Of a DNA stretch of 64,000 nt, positions 38,701 to 52,100 are shown one piece after another. Both the position numbers and the translations under genes were made by a program. This stretch comes from Sitta carolinensis (Eukaryota; Chordata; Aves; Passeriformes; Sittidae). The number at the start of each line of letters is the position of its first letter. Position 1 is the first letter of the stretch. The stretch is from positions 43,262,501-43,326,500 of the forward strand of contig JAVUNC010000005.1 of the NCBI GenBank assembly GCA_032173965.1, given 5' to 3'. The notes under the pieces were generated by a model. That model was not told where the DNA came from. It ran no database searches and saw nothing but the letters and a program-made list of their open reading frames with translations.

Positions 38701-41700
38701 ACAAAGTAGGGAAGAGGGCTGTAGGCTGTCAGGTGTCTGAAAAATTCTACTCCACTTTTCTTATTATGAGTCTTATCTTACTTTTCTGCTCAGCAGAGTA
38801 ACACTGTGAGTGCAAACACATGCCTTCCTTGTTTCAAAATGCCAGAATGTTTAGCAGTGACTCTGAGTGCATGAGCCACGAGGCCAGATCTTGCCTTTCA
38901 TTTGAGGGCTCTAGTTTGTAGCAAGAGCATGACAAAATTTGGTGGTATATAAGGACCTCCAAATTTTTTCATCATTGCTCTGCTACCCTGCTTAAACATC
39001 AAATATAGTAAAAGGTAAGTTAATGTTGATTCATATGCATTTTGCTGAACCTCTACTATCTTCTCAGTAATCTGCCATTGTCCTTATGTACCTTAAATAC
39101 TTTTTTAATACATTAATTGTCTTTTTAAGCACTGATATAATGCCTGTCCTCTATTAACACAGCCATTGCTTTTCTTCAGGTCAAATTAGGAAATTTTGAG
39201 CATGAAGTCAAACCAACATCATCACACATATATTTGTATGTTCTTATTTTGCTACCTATTGTGGTGGGTGTCATTATAGGTAAGTACAATAATGTATTAT
39301 CAGCTTTTGATTTGCTGAAGGGTATGATCATGACACAAACACTGTACATACTTGTGTATCTGGAACTGTCACAAATAGTCTGGTGATTTTACCCTGGTCC
39401 AAATAAGAGTGGACAAATTTAACTCTGTTCTGGTGGTGAAGTCCGAATTGTCAGACTGCAGCACGTCACAAGCATGTTGCAAGAGAGTATTTCTGTCTGG
39501 TCTGCTGGGACTTTCACTTCATGAAGCAAGCCATAGAGCTGACATCCTTGTGTCACAACTTGGTCCCTTCCAGCTGTCAGAGCTCAGCTACCCTCCTGTC
39601 CCTGGGGCAGATGTTCCTAACAAACTGCTTGTCCTCAGGCAGTGTTTGTGGTGTTTCTGCTCAGTCTCATTTGGATCATTCTTGAATTTGTGGGTCATTA
39701 CTGAACTGAGGGAGGTAAATAGTTATCCCCTTCTCTTCTTGGTGCTCTCTTTTTTTTTTCCTGAGTATTTTACCTGGTTATATATTTGATAAATTTCTGC
39801 TTATCTTAATAAGTATAGGGGGTTGTTAATTTGATTGCTTCCTTTTTTTAAAAAGTTCATTTTAAAAAGGAAGCATATGTCATGCCTTTATTCTCTCTAA
39901 ATAAGCTTTAGAAAAGCTAACAATTTGTAAGTGGATTTTCTGTTCAAAACAACTGTTTTTTTTTCTGTTTAGTCAGTGCTACCTTAGGTAGGTTGCTATT
40001 AGTAGAAGTGGTTTTTAGAGTCTGTGTCTCACTGTGCAGGCTGTATATAGCAGGAAGTGCTGCACTTTCAAATAAAGTTGGATTGACAATTCAAGACCTT
40101 GTTAAAAGGAATAATTTTTAATAAACATTGGGGTATAGATCCAGATAACTAGGGCTCATGGTACTAGCACAGGGACAGCAGTAAAACACTAGTTGTGCAA
40201 ATGTATATTCGTCTTTTTTTTTCTTGATAATTAAATATGTCTTGTATAGGAGTTTTCTGTTCTGTTATTTCTGTACTCAGAGACTCTTTTTCTTCCTTCT
40301 TAGTGGCATTCATAGTTACTAGATACAAATCCAAAGAGTTAACTCGTAAACAGAGTCAGCAACTTGAACTGCTGGAATATGAGATTCGTAAGGAAATACG
40401 CGAGGGTACGTCTACAGCATATTCTCTGAACTGAAACTGTCAAGAAGCTCACATTATATAAACATTTTCATTTTGGAGCTGTTAGAATGTTTTTGTGTTA
40501 TATCAGAGTTCCTTTTAATATTGTATGCATTGCAGTAGCAGAAAGCACTAAGCTAATAGGATTGCTTGTAGTATTTCCTTCAACAAAAATGTAGATTGCT
40601 GCTTTCCAGCTCATAAGAGCTTCAGCTGTAAAAACAATTCCTCTTCCCTGAAAACTGTTTTTTAAGGAATATCTACTGGAGCTAAGTTATAATTGTGAAG
40701 CTGATTTTGTGTAAACTAAGCTAACTGTCTGGGTGGGGATGGGGGTTGCTTTTTCAGGATTTGCTGAACTGCAGATGGATGAATTAGATGTGGTGGATAG
40801 TTTTGGAACGGTTCCCTTCCTTGACTACAAACACTTTGCTCTTAGAACTTTCTTTCCAGAGGTAAATATTAACACATATCTTTCAGTTGTCAGCCCTGAC
40901 TAATAGTAAAAAAATTGAGAAAGGTCAGGATCAAATAACTAAAGAAAATACTACACAGTAATTGCACTTCGTTCTCACAAGAAACTTTTCTTAAATCAGG
41001 AATTACCAAAGAACACTTAAAGCAGTATATCTCTATATTTAGCCAAGCCTTTATGCCATAGATAAAACAATGTTCTTGAATTTTCAAGGGTTGTGTGTGT
41101 ATCCATTTCTCATTGTTCGGCCTCGCTGAGCTGTTTGCCTTTCCGGACATCTTAACTAAGCTATAATTTATCCATTGCTTTTTTTTTTTGTCCCCATGCT
41201 TTCACTTCCAATGCTATAGCTAATTAAAGTAACAGTCAGGCTAGCTAACATGCTAGCTAACATCATGACACTTCCTAATTAGACTTGTGGGATGAAGAAA
41301 TGGCTCTAGGATGGTGCTGACTTTCTACACCAGGGTGCTGACAGAAATGGCGAGATTTTGATTCAAAGGGGTGCAGCTCAAATGCTTAGAAATTACATAA
41401 GTACTTAAGTGTTTTCCAGTTTAGAGGCAGATATTTTCAGTGTTCATTGAAACCAAAGAAGTGTTTTACTTGAATGTTTTACTTCTCTTACTAATTTTTT
41501 TTTCATGTATGGCACATGATGCTGCTAAGTGCTTTTACCACAGCTTTCAGTATTAATATTAACCAGTGCTTACAAGCATGTATCCAATTGGCAGAAGCTG
41601 TGATTTCAGCTGGTGATATTTTCCTTTCTAACTGACACCAGTAAGGAGAAACTTGTTTAGTTTAGGGCATAATTGGTATGGATGTGATTTATCTGCCAGG

Positions 41701-43130
41701 CTTCATGTATTGCTCATCACTGCTGTGGCCAAGTCTTGCACTCTTGTCTGCACACTACTTCACTTTATTGCTGTTTGTGATTCTAGTAAAAGCTCATTGT
41801 GATAAAGTTAAATACATGTGATAGTGCAGAATCAGGGCCTTTGGGTTTTGTACAACACTAAATACCAGACACTAAGGCAGAATATTTAGTGATTACATAT
41901 GCAAAATTCTTGTATACTTTGAGTCCAGTTCTCACACCAAAGGACACTGGGAATATCTCTGCTGGTACTGCTGTTATGCCCCCAGCCTCATTTTTAGAGG
42001 GTTACCAGATGGTTTGAAGAAAGTGGAAAGGAAACTTTACTTCCTGCATCTCTTTCCTTTCTGTTTGTTTGTCACCAGGCATATTAGCATTAAAATAACA
42101 GTTTTATTCTGAAGAATATACCTTTTCCTATACTTTCTCTTGACAAAACAGTAATAGTCTGTAGAAGCTGACTTAGTGGAAATCCTGTGCTCTATGCAAA
42201 TAAAAAGTTAAGGAAAAAAGGAATAAAGCTTTCCACTCTGATGCATTGTGTGAAGTAAAAATGGGAAGGCTTCTGTTTTGTCATGGTGAATCTCATGCCA
42301 GTGCATATCATGGAAATTATTTCAGTTGGATTTTGTCTCAGTTTGAAATACTTATCCCATGAAGGTACACTTGCTGCTTTTAGCTCTCTACAAACATACG
42401 GTGTCAGGCAAGTTATTTAACATGTTATATACAATTTTTCTCTGTTAAGTACTTACTGTTTACATTGCAGGAGTGTCCAAACATTCCCTTTGCTGTATGA
42501 ATGTGGCAGAAAAGCAGTGCTCCTTTGAACAAATATTATAGATGAACAGAAAAGTCAGTGGGTTATATGTTGCAACTGAGTGTCAGAAGGGTTGACAGAA
42601 GGGTCAAAGTGACAAACCACTGCTTCCTTCACTAACCTCATGTGTTTGAATGATGTCCATATTGCACTCTTCGTGCCCTCCAGTGTGATCGATGGGCTTT
42701 GTCTCATTTAATCTAAGCTGTTTAAGCATGGAAATTGAAGCATCTTCTGTAGTCAGTGCAGGGATGGGCAGCTCAGGAAAGCAATTCATCCCATTTGTCT
42801 GAGGCACCTCCCTTGGGATGGGACAATTTGCTTAAAGAGGGACTCCCACACCTAAAATTAAGAGTGATGGACCCCATCTTTATTTTGAGAGTCTTGCTTT
42901 CCTCTGCTTCAATTTTCTGTATTTAATCTGGCTTAATAGCTTTTATTGCTTGTAGGTGTTAAACAGATATCTGTTCTTAAAGTGTTCTTGATGCTTTGCT
43001 TGTTAAATTTGTCTTATTTCTGTTTTCCCTCAATTTCACACATTGTTTGGTTTAATGCTCCAATGTTTGTTCCCTGTTCACAAACGTTTTTAACCTTTAA
43101 CACAGTTCTGGTTCTTTCACTCTGTGTGCT

Positions 43131-43168
<38 letters not shown>

Positions 43169-46100
43169 GTTGTGTGTGTGTGTGTGTGTGTGTCTTTTAT
43201 TGGTAGTTGGTGTTAGGGTTGCTAAAGAAGTTCTGGAGAAATAGGAATAACCAGTGGAGGAAGAGGGAGAAGAGTTTGGTAGAGTAGAATAGAACAGGAG
43301 GAATGAGGAAAGGAAGGGATGAACAATCAGGTACGTAGATGAAAAATTAGATGTCAGGTGCCAGTGTGTGCTCACAGCCCCAAGTCAGTCATAGCCTGGG
43401 CTGCATTAAAAAGAAGCATAACCACCAGGCTGAGGGAGGCGATTCTCCTTCTCTGCCCCTGTGAGACCCCACCTGGAGCACAGCACAAGAAGGACATGGA
43501 CTTCTTAGAGCAGGTCCAGAGGAGAGTGATGAAAATGTTCAGAGGGTTGGGACACCTATGAAGAGTGTCTGAACCAGCTGTGATTGTTCTGCCTTCAGAA
43601 AGGAAGGCGGCCTTTCAGTTAAATGGGGCTTATAAGAAAGATGGACACAGATTTTTTTTACCAGGGCCTGTAGTGGCGGGACAAGGGTTAATGGTTTAAA
43701 ACTGAAAGATAATAAATTTAAATTAGGCATAAGGAAGAAATTTCATACAGTGAGGGTGATGAGACCCTGGAACAGGTTGTCCAGAACATTTGTAGGTGCT
43801 CCATCCCTGAAAATGTTCAGTGCTAGATTGGATGGGGATTTAAGTACCCTGGTCCAGTAGAAGATAACTTTACCCATGGCAGTGGGGTTGGCACTAGATG
43901 ATCATTAAGGTCCCTTATAACCCAGACCATACTGTGATTCTGTAAGGAAACTAGGGACTGCTAGCATGACAGATAAAGCAGATGACAGTAAATAGTGTAG
44001 ATCTGTTGCTCAAGAGGCATTGACAAGGTGTTTGAGAACTGGGGCTTCCTTTTGTGTGAGAGCTTTTGCTAGGACTGGATATGTGGTGGCACCTGTGCCT
44101 CAGTGGAGACTGCCAGCATGGACCTCCTGGAGAGTTTTTTAATGAATATTCATAGAGTTCCTTGAAATGAATGGAAGCAGATGAGCTCAAGTGCCACTTC
44201 ATTAACAGCAGCCGTGCATACCAAAGGCTGTCGATGCCACCCAGGACTGGATGCAGCCTGCAGCACCCGTTGCACACCAGCACATTTGCAGATGACAGTG
44301 ACACACAGCTCTTCCTGGGGAGCACTGACTGACTGCTGTGCTAGTGCAGCTCAGCAGTATAAAGTAACACACACAGTGCATTGAAGATGATACCAGGTCC
44401 TCTTTCCAGTGAGCTTTGACAGCATCTTTGCAGAAGTTACTGTATGAAGTTTTTATGGTTTATCTGCTGGAAGTCAGCATTTCCATTGTTTATTTCAAGT
44501 AGTATCAGGAATATGCTTGGTGTGTTAAGTGTATGTGTGTTAAAAACTTTTGGTGTACTTATGAATGATAAATATCCCCTTATATTTTAGTCAGGAGGCT
44601 TTGCTTCCATCTTCAGTGAAGAAATGCCACAGGTAAGCTGATGCACTGTGATATGCCTTAATTAATTCTTTTTTTCAAGAGTGATTGTATCCCTTCTCTG
44701 TGTGTTGTCCTAGAACACATCAGCTTGCATTGTATGTTCCCTTTCCTCCATGAGGAGGGTTGCATGAATTTATATGTAAAAGGAGTTTGAAGTGTAAGAT
44801 GCTGTTATCCAATGTGTATTTGACTTACTCAAATAAAACAGAATCTCATAATGGGAAATGATGGGCAATCTTAACTATTGGCATTGCTTTATGTAGAGGG
44901 CAGAAAAATGTATGATTTGCGTGTGTATATTCTGTGTTGTACACAAACACAAATGCTCTTTTGGTAAAATCCTGAGACCCCTAAATAAATGAAAAATTCC
45001 CACTGATTTGATTGAGGCCAGGATCTTATCCCATATGTTTCTTCCCATATTTTCTGAGCATAAAAAATCCATAATAGCTGAACTACAGTTTGCTTAATTT
45101 TTGTTTAACTATTCCAGAGCAGAGACCAAACGAGCAAGGATGAAAGCTTCAACATGTTGCACGCTTTAATTTGTAACAAGAACTTTCTTGTTACTCTCAT
45201 TCACACCCTTGAAAAGCAGAAAAATTTCTCTGTGAAAGACAGGTATAGTATGATTATGCTTATCATCTTCAAGAAAAAGAATTAAGAGGAGAAAACAACA
45301 TGGGTTGTAGTACACAAATGTATTTTCTACTTTTTGCAAAACAAGCCTGCAGTACTCTGGAGCATTTTTCCTTCTCCATCTGCACACATTGAGGAAGAAG
45401 AAACATTGCCATTAAAACAAGCAATTAAAGAGAAATTGGAATGTTTGTACATATAAACAAAGAGGCGAAGGAGCAGGAAAGCTCAGTTCAAAACTGTAAA
45501 CACTTCCTGCAGTTAGATCAACAGTTCTACAGTTTAGAAATGTTCTGTCACTGAAGCAGGTGTTGTTCTGCAAAATTAAATTTAGAGACACACGTTCTGT
45601 GTTTAAAAAATAATCACAAGAGCAGATGGACTTGCATTTTTTATATTTTTGTAGAGAACAGTGGACATTTTGTGTGCCTGAGGAGGGAGAACTTAGGATA
45701 TGAACTGCACTAAAGTGTGTTTCATTTATTAAAGATGACTGGAAAGAGAAAATCCAGAATTAGAGCATTATTTTTTTCCCTCCACAGGTGCTTATTCGCA
45801 TCCTTCTTGACTATTGCATTACAAACTAAGCTAGTTTATCTGACCCATATTTTGGAAGTATTGACAAGGGACTTGATGGAGCAATCAAGCAATGTACAGC
45901 CTAAGCTCCTGCTCAGACGAACCGAGTCTGTGGTAGAAAAATTGCTGACAAACTGGATGTCTGTCTGCCTTTCTGGATTTCTCCGGGTACGAGTACATCT
46001 TTTCACTACATAAGATATGCAGAGAATTTCTTTAATTTGTTTTTTCCATAGGAACTGTTAGAGGGATCAGTTTAAAGCTTTCAATCTAGCATTTAACATT

Positions 46101-49100
46101 ATGCGTGTGTGCTCTTCTAGTTTAGGTGTCTTAGCTGGCTGTCATCAGTGCAATAAAGGAAAAGAGCACATCTCCAAGTGATGATCGTGTCATGTATTTG
46201 GCCAAGATTTGGGAAATTTTGTAATTCCAGCATATCTTTTTATCATACCAGACATTTCAGCCCAGTGAGATGTATTGTGATCATACAAGACTGATAGACT
46301 TGTTAAAATGCAGCTGTACCCATCTATGCAAGTTGTTGGAAAGCTACCAAGAAATGGAGGTTTAAGGAATACCATCCTTTGGAAAACTAAACTGCTTTTC
46401 AAACTTTCCAACCTTCAAGCAGTATTGCAGATATCAAGACCTAAATTACTTCAAACAAAAACAAAATAAACATTTTTTTTTCATTTTAATGTTTGTTTAT
46501 TTCAGTAACTTGATAGCACTTTGTTCTTGGTTTCAGTGCTTAGTTACTCTTCCTGTTTCTCTTATCAAAATGCTGCTATCACACTTGGTATCACTCTCAT
46601 CAGTGCTTGCATTAATACAGCAGCAGAATTGTTTGAGGCTCAGCAGCTCACAGCGGTTTCCTGGAACTGAAGAAAGTGCCAGGAAACTGTCAGAAATACG
46701 TTCTCAATACACCAGACATTTTTGCAGAACTCTGCTAGTGAGATGCCGTAACCGGGCTGCAGGAATGGTGTCACGTGGAAATAGAGATACATGCTTTCTC
46801 AGGTGCTTTCCTGAGCCTTGGGGTTTAGGCAGGGGAGGAAATCCCCAGCTTTGTTTCCTCTCTTGTTGATACAACAAGATAACTCCCACCAGGTTGCTCC
46901 CTAGACATTTTTCAGAGAAAAAAGGGGAGCCACAATTCAAAAGGAAACTAGTTGTTAGCTTGTTTTCTCAGAGACCGAAAATGGAAGAAGTAGCTGAAGT
47001 GCTTGTGAACATGTGCATGTCTCACCCCCCACCCACTCTTTGGTGGAACTAGGAAGTGTCTGCCAGGTGGAGTAGGAGCAGCTTGTCTGTAGTGTGCTTG
47101 TGCACAGCAAGGGGCTGTGAGCTATCTTGCCACTCACTCCAGATGTCCCTTGCTATTTGCATGAGACTTTCACACTGAAAAGCAAAAGATGGAGGTTAAA
47201 CAAATAACTAGATAAATCTGCTTGGAGGGATTTTCTTTTCCAATTGCAAGATAATGAGTTACTCAAAAGGAAATAACACCATTTGTTACACTTCATTTTT
47301 TTCTAGTTATTCATGCTCATTTAATGATTACAAAAATAAATGTTTCTTGCATTTTTTTCCTGTCCTAGGAGACAATTGGTGAACCTTTCTATTTGCTGGT
47401 GACAACCCTCAATCAGAGGATAAACAAAGGACCTGTTGACGCAATAACTTGCAAAGCCCTGTACACTCTTAACGAAGACTGGCTGCTGTGGCAAGTGTCT
47501 GAATTCAAAACAGTGGTATGTTTGCCAGTTTGTGTTCCTCCAGGCATGGACAGCTGTATTGTTTTCTCTGTTTCTAAGAAGCTAAAATAAGGCTCTTAGG
47601 ACACTAAGGTAGTGGTTAAGTACCCAGATAGTAAAACTTATTGCTGACAAAGTTTCCAAACATGCTTAGAGTTTAACTAGCTGGTGTTTCACTGGTATAC
47701 ATTTCACAAATAACACTTACTCCTCACTTCACAGCATGCATTAATCACCAAAGAGTAGGCTTAATGAAGTCTCAGGGTATTAAAAATCCTTCGTATTTTA
47801 AAGTATGCTACAAAAATATAAACATGCTTAGAATTTTTATGCTTTGCTCTGGAGAGGTAGATTTTAATGTACTAAACTACATGTTATGAATCAATGAAAG
47901 AAGGGAATGCAGAGATTTTATTTTTCTATTGTCTTTACTTGTGGCTAACCTTCAGGCAATGATTTGCTGTGGGTTTCCGTATTATTAGCACCAAATCAGC
48001 TTCAAATTATCAAGGTTGCAGCATGGTGGATTTTACTTAGTTGCTTGGTTAAAAACAAGATATCTGGGAAGTCTAGCTAAGTTTCTGAACTTTACCACAG
48101 ATTTTTTGCCTTTCTCAAAGCACCTAAAAAGTACTTCCTATTTTCCAGTTGCACCCAAACGTCTTTGAAAGCTGGAGTTCCCTTACTGGTTGTAATTGTG
48201 ACACTGAGATGAGAAGGGATAGCAAGATTATTGCACTTCAGAGCATGTAAAAATGGTGACTTATAGAGTAGGAGGTCTGAAAAGGGTTTTCACAATAACC
48301 AGAGCATTCTTCTGCTCCAGAATTTCCAAGTGATTTTAGGTCTGAGAATTTAAAAATGTGTACTTCCAGTAATTTTTGTAGCTTCCTCTCTTTTAAACTC
48401 CTGGCTTCCAGTCAGGGTTACCTGATAATGAGGAGTATGAGAAGTGCTGCTGAATAGTCAGCTTTGGACCTTGGGAGCAGAAACTGGCAGGCAGCAATGG
48501 CCATGGCAAGGACAGTTCAAGTGCTGGTGGAGGAGAATTCAGTTCTTTTCAGAGCCCATGTGCTAAGTCTCTGCTAGGGCTGAAGTTTCCAGGTCTGCCT
48601 GTCTACTGTTTTGAAGAAAGAACTTGGAGGTGCTAAGATGCCATATACTGGAGTAGGCTACATGATCCTGGAAAATTTGGCTGGTCAGCAGTCCATTGGA
48701 CATATCTCACTGGGCCACATAGGAAACTCACTGAAATGGCAACATTTCTGTGAATCCTTTCTGAATTGTCATTTTATACTGAAAGCTTCAAACTGATAAA
48801 GTAATAGTTAAATCTTACAAAGCTGTTGTTAGAAGATGCATTTGAAGGTACTTCAAGCTAAGTTACCAGAGTGTGCATTTGGAACGGAAGTTTGTGACTA
48901 AAAATTGAATACGTAATCCAAGACCTTTAGTTTTCTTGTTTGTGTGCTGCATTCTGGCATATATTTTGAGATCCAGAGTAAATTTAAATATATTGCTATA
49001 TGTATCCATAGTATAAAAAATGCAGTAGTGACACAGAGCAACAATTTTCAAACAAGCTCAATATGCCTGTTATGAGTAGACTGCACAGAAACATCTGGTC

Positions 49101-52100
49101 CTGTGGAATTAATTGACTTTTCTGATTTATAGCACACATTCAAATTGAGAGCCCCTTGTGGGGGGATAGCTGACTGTGAAATTGCTGAAGAACCTTAGAT
49201 ACTTTTTCTAGAGCTACTTCTATGCATGCAGTCACTGACAGGGTCTTGTGGTCAGAGTGCAGTGAAGAGGAAGAAAGGTAAGTGGTCTGAAGGACTTGAT
49301 ATCACTGGGGAGCACATCCGCAGATGGATGAGGAAGTGAGAGCCCACAGCCTTTCTTGAATCTTGTTTCCTGCCTTTGTACTCCAGCTTTTGAATAGGAG
49401 ATAATGATACAGCTATAGGGTTAATATAGATCAGCTTTCCCCATTTAGATGCAGCATTCCTTGGGCTTAGCTGAGAAGTGAATGTTCCCTTTAATACCAT
49501 CACAAAAGGAGAGAGGAATCCTGCAATAAAATTGCAGAGATGAAGTTTAAGGACTGTAGTTCTGGCTGGGCTGGGAAATGGTTTTGTTTGGTAGTTTATC
49601 TGAGATTTACTCTGGAAGCTAAAACTGCTGTGAAAGATACTTAGGTGGAGTGGTGAGGCTTTCTGGGCTAGGGAAGCAAGCCAGCTGTGCACATTTTCCT
49701 TTCAAAAACGGCATTTAACAGGAGGCTAAAGGGAAAGTAGCGAGTTTTCTTCTCTCACTAACTACTTCAGATGCACTGCATTGACATGCAGGACCTGTGA
49801 GCTTACAGACTGGGAACCAAGTGTTTTCTCCTTACTGTGGAAGAACATTTCTGCCTAAAAGATTGCATGTTTTGTTTTCTAAATGGACTAGATTCTGATC
49901 TGAGTTTTCAAGTGCATTTGTGCAGTTGCCCACTGCAGTTACACTCTGAGTCATGCCGTATTTTGTTGGTATTTTGGTTTGCTCCTTTCCCCAGCCCTAC
50001 AATAGCAGTACATTAAAATCTACCTTTCCAGAGCATAAAAAATAGCCAAAAAGAGGTATGTAGTGATACAGTGATGGTGAAGCAAATCTGCAGACGTTTG
50101 GTGTCCAACTTTTTAAAGCTGTGTAGTCACTTGAAGATACAGGGATACATCTGGTAGGGAGTTCAATTCTCGAATCAGTAACAGGGTACAAACAGGGTGT
50201 AGGTGCTCTGCATGAGAATCTTTCCTTTCAGGATTGGGAGTTCGGTTCCAAACCAGTAAAAGCAGGATACAGACAGGCTCCTAAAAATCAGGGTGAGCTC
50301 CACAGATCAGGGGAGGTTTTTTAAAATTCAGGCCATTTGTAACCAGAAAAAAAAGAGAACCTAGAGACAGTAGTGTTCGAATTGCATTAGAGCTGTTCCC
50401 TGGCAGAGCCCCATGCCTTTTTTAAAAAGGCCACAGACCTTGGATCACCCAATGCCCTACTGTTAACCCTCTCTGCTAAAAAGGGTGAGGCACTGAACAG
50501 AGATAGGCTGCTGAAGTACATACTCAAGTGGAGGAATTGAAGGAAAGATGCTTCTGAAAGCATTGGTCAAGTATGGGCTGAGAGCTGTGCTCTTTCATGC
50601 TTTGCTTATATTTGAGTACTGAGAAGTAAAGCTGCCTTGAAAGAGACTTGGATGTGTCATGGATCCTTTTCTCAGGCTGAGGAAGCAAGCCTGCTTTCTC
50701 ACAGGAAGACAAGCAGCTGCACCCCTCAGCAGATAATTTGCTCAATGACTGATGAAGAAGTGCATCCACAGCTGAGTGTTGGTGTTTCACTGAAGAGTTT
50801 CATTTTGAATAGAAAATGCCAGCCTGGAATGGGAGACATTCACAGTGGTGTATCTCCTGTGGGGAGACTTCTTGTGGTGGACTTGGTTCTCTGGCATTCC
50901 TTTGAGTAGTCACAGCTTATTTAAAAAAGGCATTTGGGCTGTTGAATGCTTCGTTGAAATGTGTTTGCATTTTTAGATGGGAAAAAGTGTTGTAATCCAC
51001 CTGTTCAGCCAACTGCCTTTTATTAAAAGTGAAACAAAGGCACATAGTGGAAGGTTGTTTAAAGTGTTCAACTGTTTTATGAGTTAAAAGAGGGGTGTTA
51101 AAAAAAAAAAAAAAGTGGGTGGGCTGTAATGGAGAAAAGCAGAGACAAGGTAACCAATTTCCTAATAAGATGTAATGGCTATGGTATTAGTCACACTTCG
51201 TGAGAGATAAGGAAGTTATTAAAAGCATGTGACATATGGGGATTTTTGTCAGCAAAAAAGAACACAGCAACCCTCACTTCAAAGTGAGCAGTGCAGATGT
51301 TGGATACAGGAGAGTCCTGTGGATTAGAGACAGAGTGTCATATACTGCAGCATCAACAGCACAACCCTTCCTTTGTGTAGTGCCCATCTAACCTGAATTT
51401 AACTCCTGCAACATTTCCTGTGCCAATTGGCTAACTCTTCTATAACTGTCCTGTAACCTCTTCACAGGTGACTGTTCTGTCTGCTGCAGAGGGATCGTTG
51501 CAATCAATCTGATTTTTCCTGTTGATTGTATTTCATAGTATGGTAGATGGGAGTAGTCTTAAGGCTGGTTTTGTTACTTGTTACATCCTGGTACTTACTC
51601 TCTACATAAATTGCCTAACTTTCACCAATCAAAAGGGGATTTTTTTGGGTTTTTTTCACCTGTCTGATAAGTGGAAATATGATTTGTTCAGATGGGTAGT
51701 TGTTCAGATGCGTAACTGGTGCATAGGGTAATGAATAAGAGTCCTTGAACAGCCCAGATTATTGTTCTTTAGTTCTAAGAAAATATGATATTATCACATT
51801 GCTTTATTAAACCACATCTCATTTATTATCTGCTATGATTATTAATAGCTCTGTTAAATAATTCATTGTGTGAAATTAATTTTCAAGGAAACTACAAATC
51901 CGAAAAGCCATCTGCAAACACTGTCTCCAATGTAATTATTTCTGTGACTGCATGGGTGAAAATACATTTTTTTAAGTTTGTTCCTAGGTTCTAAGCTAGT
52001 TCCTATAAAAGTATTTGCAGATACCACCTTCTCCTTAAGTAGCATTTAACAATTCTTACAATCCATGTATAAGCTTTTCTGTAGAGTACTGTGGCTTTGT

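Larger units (their letters stand above)
40862..44590 (+). other. Intron 17 (3.7 kb)
   Basis: GTAAAT...TTTTAG. It holds a tandem 12-mer (41240-41263), a GT microsatellite (43134-43193) and a 3' CR1 copy (about 43331-43943). The rest is unremarkable. Confidence 0.85.

Noticed and set aside
44250..44330. FADDSDTQLFL reading resembling a LINE reverse-transcriptase ADD block
   Set aside because: Only one motif, interrupted by two extra residues, with no neighbouring RT blocks in order. Could be chance just downstream of the true CR1 copy.
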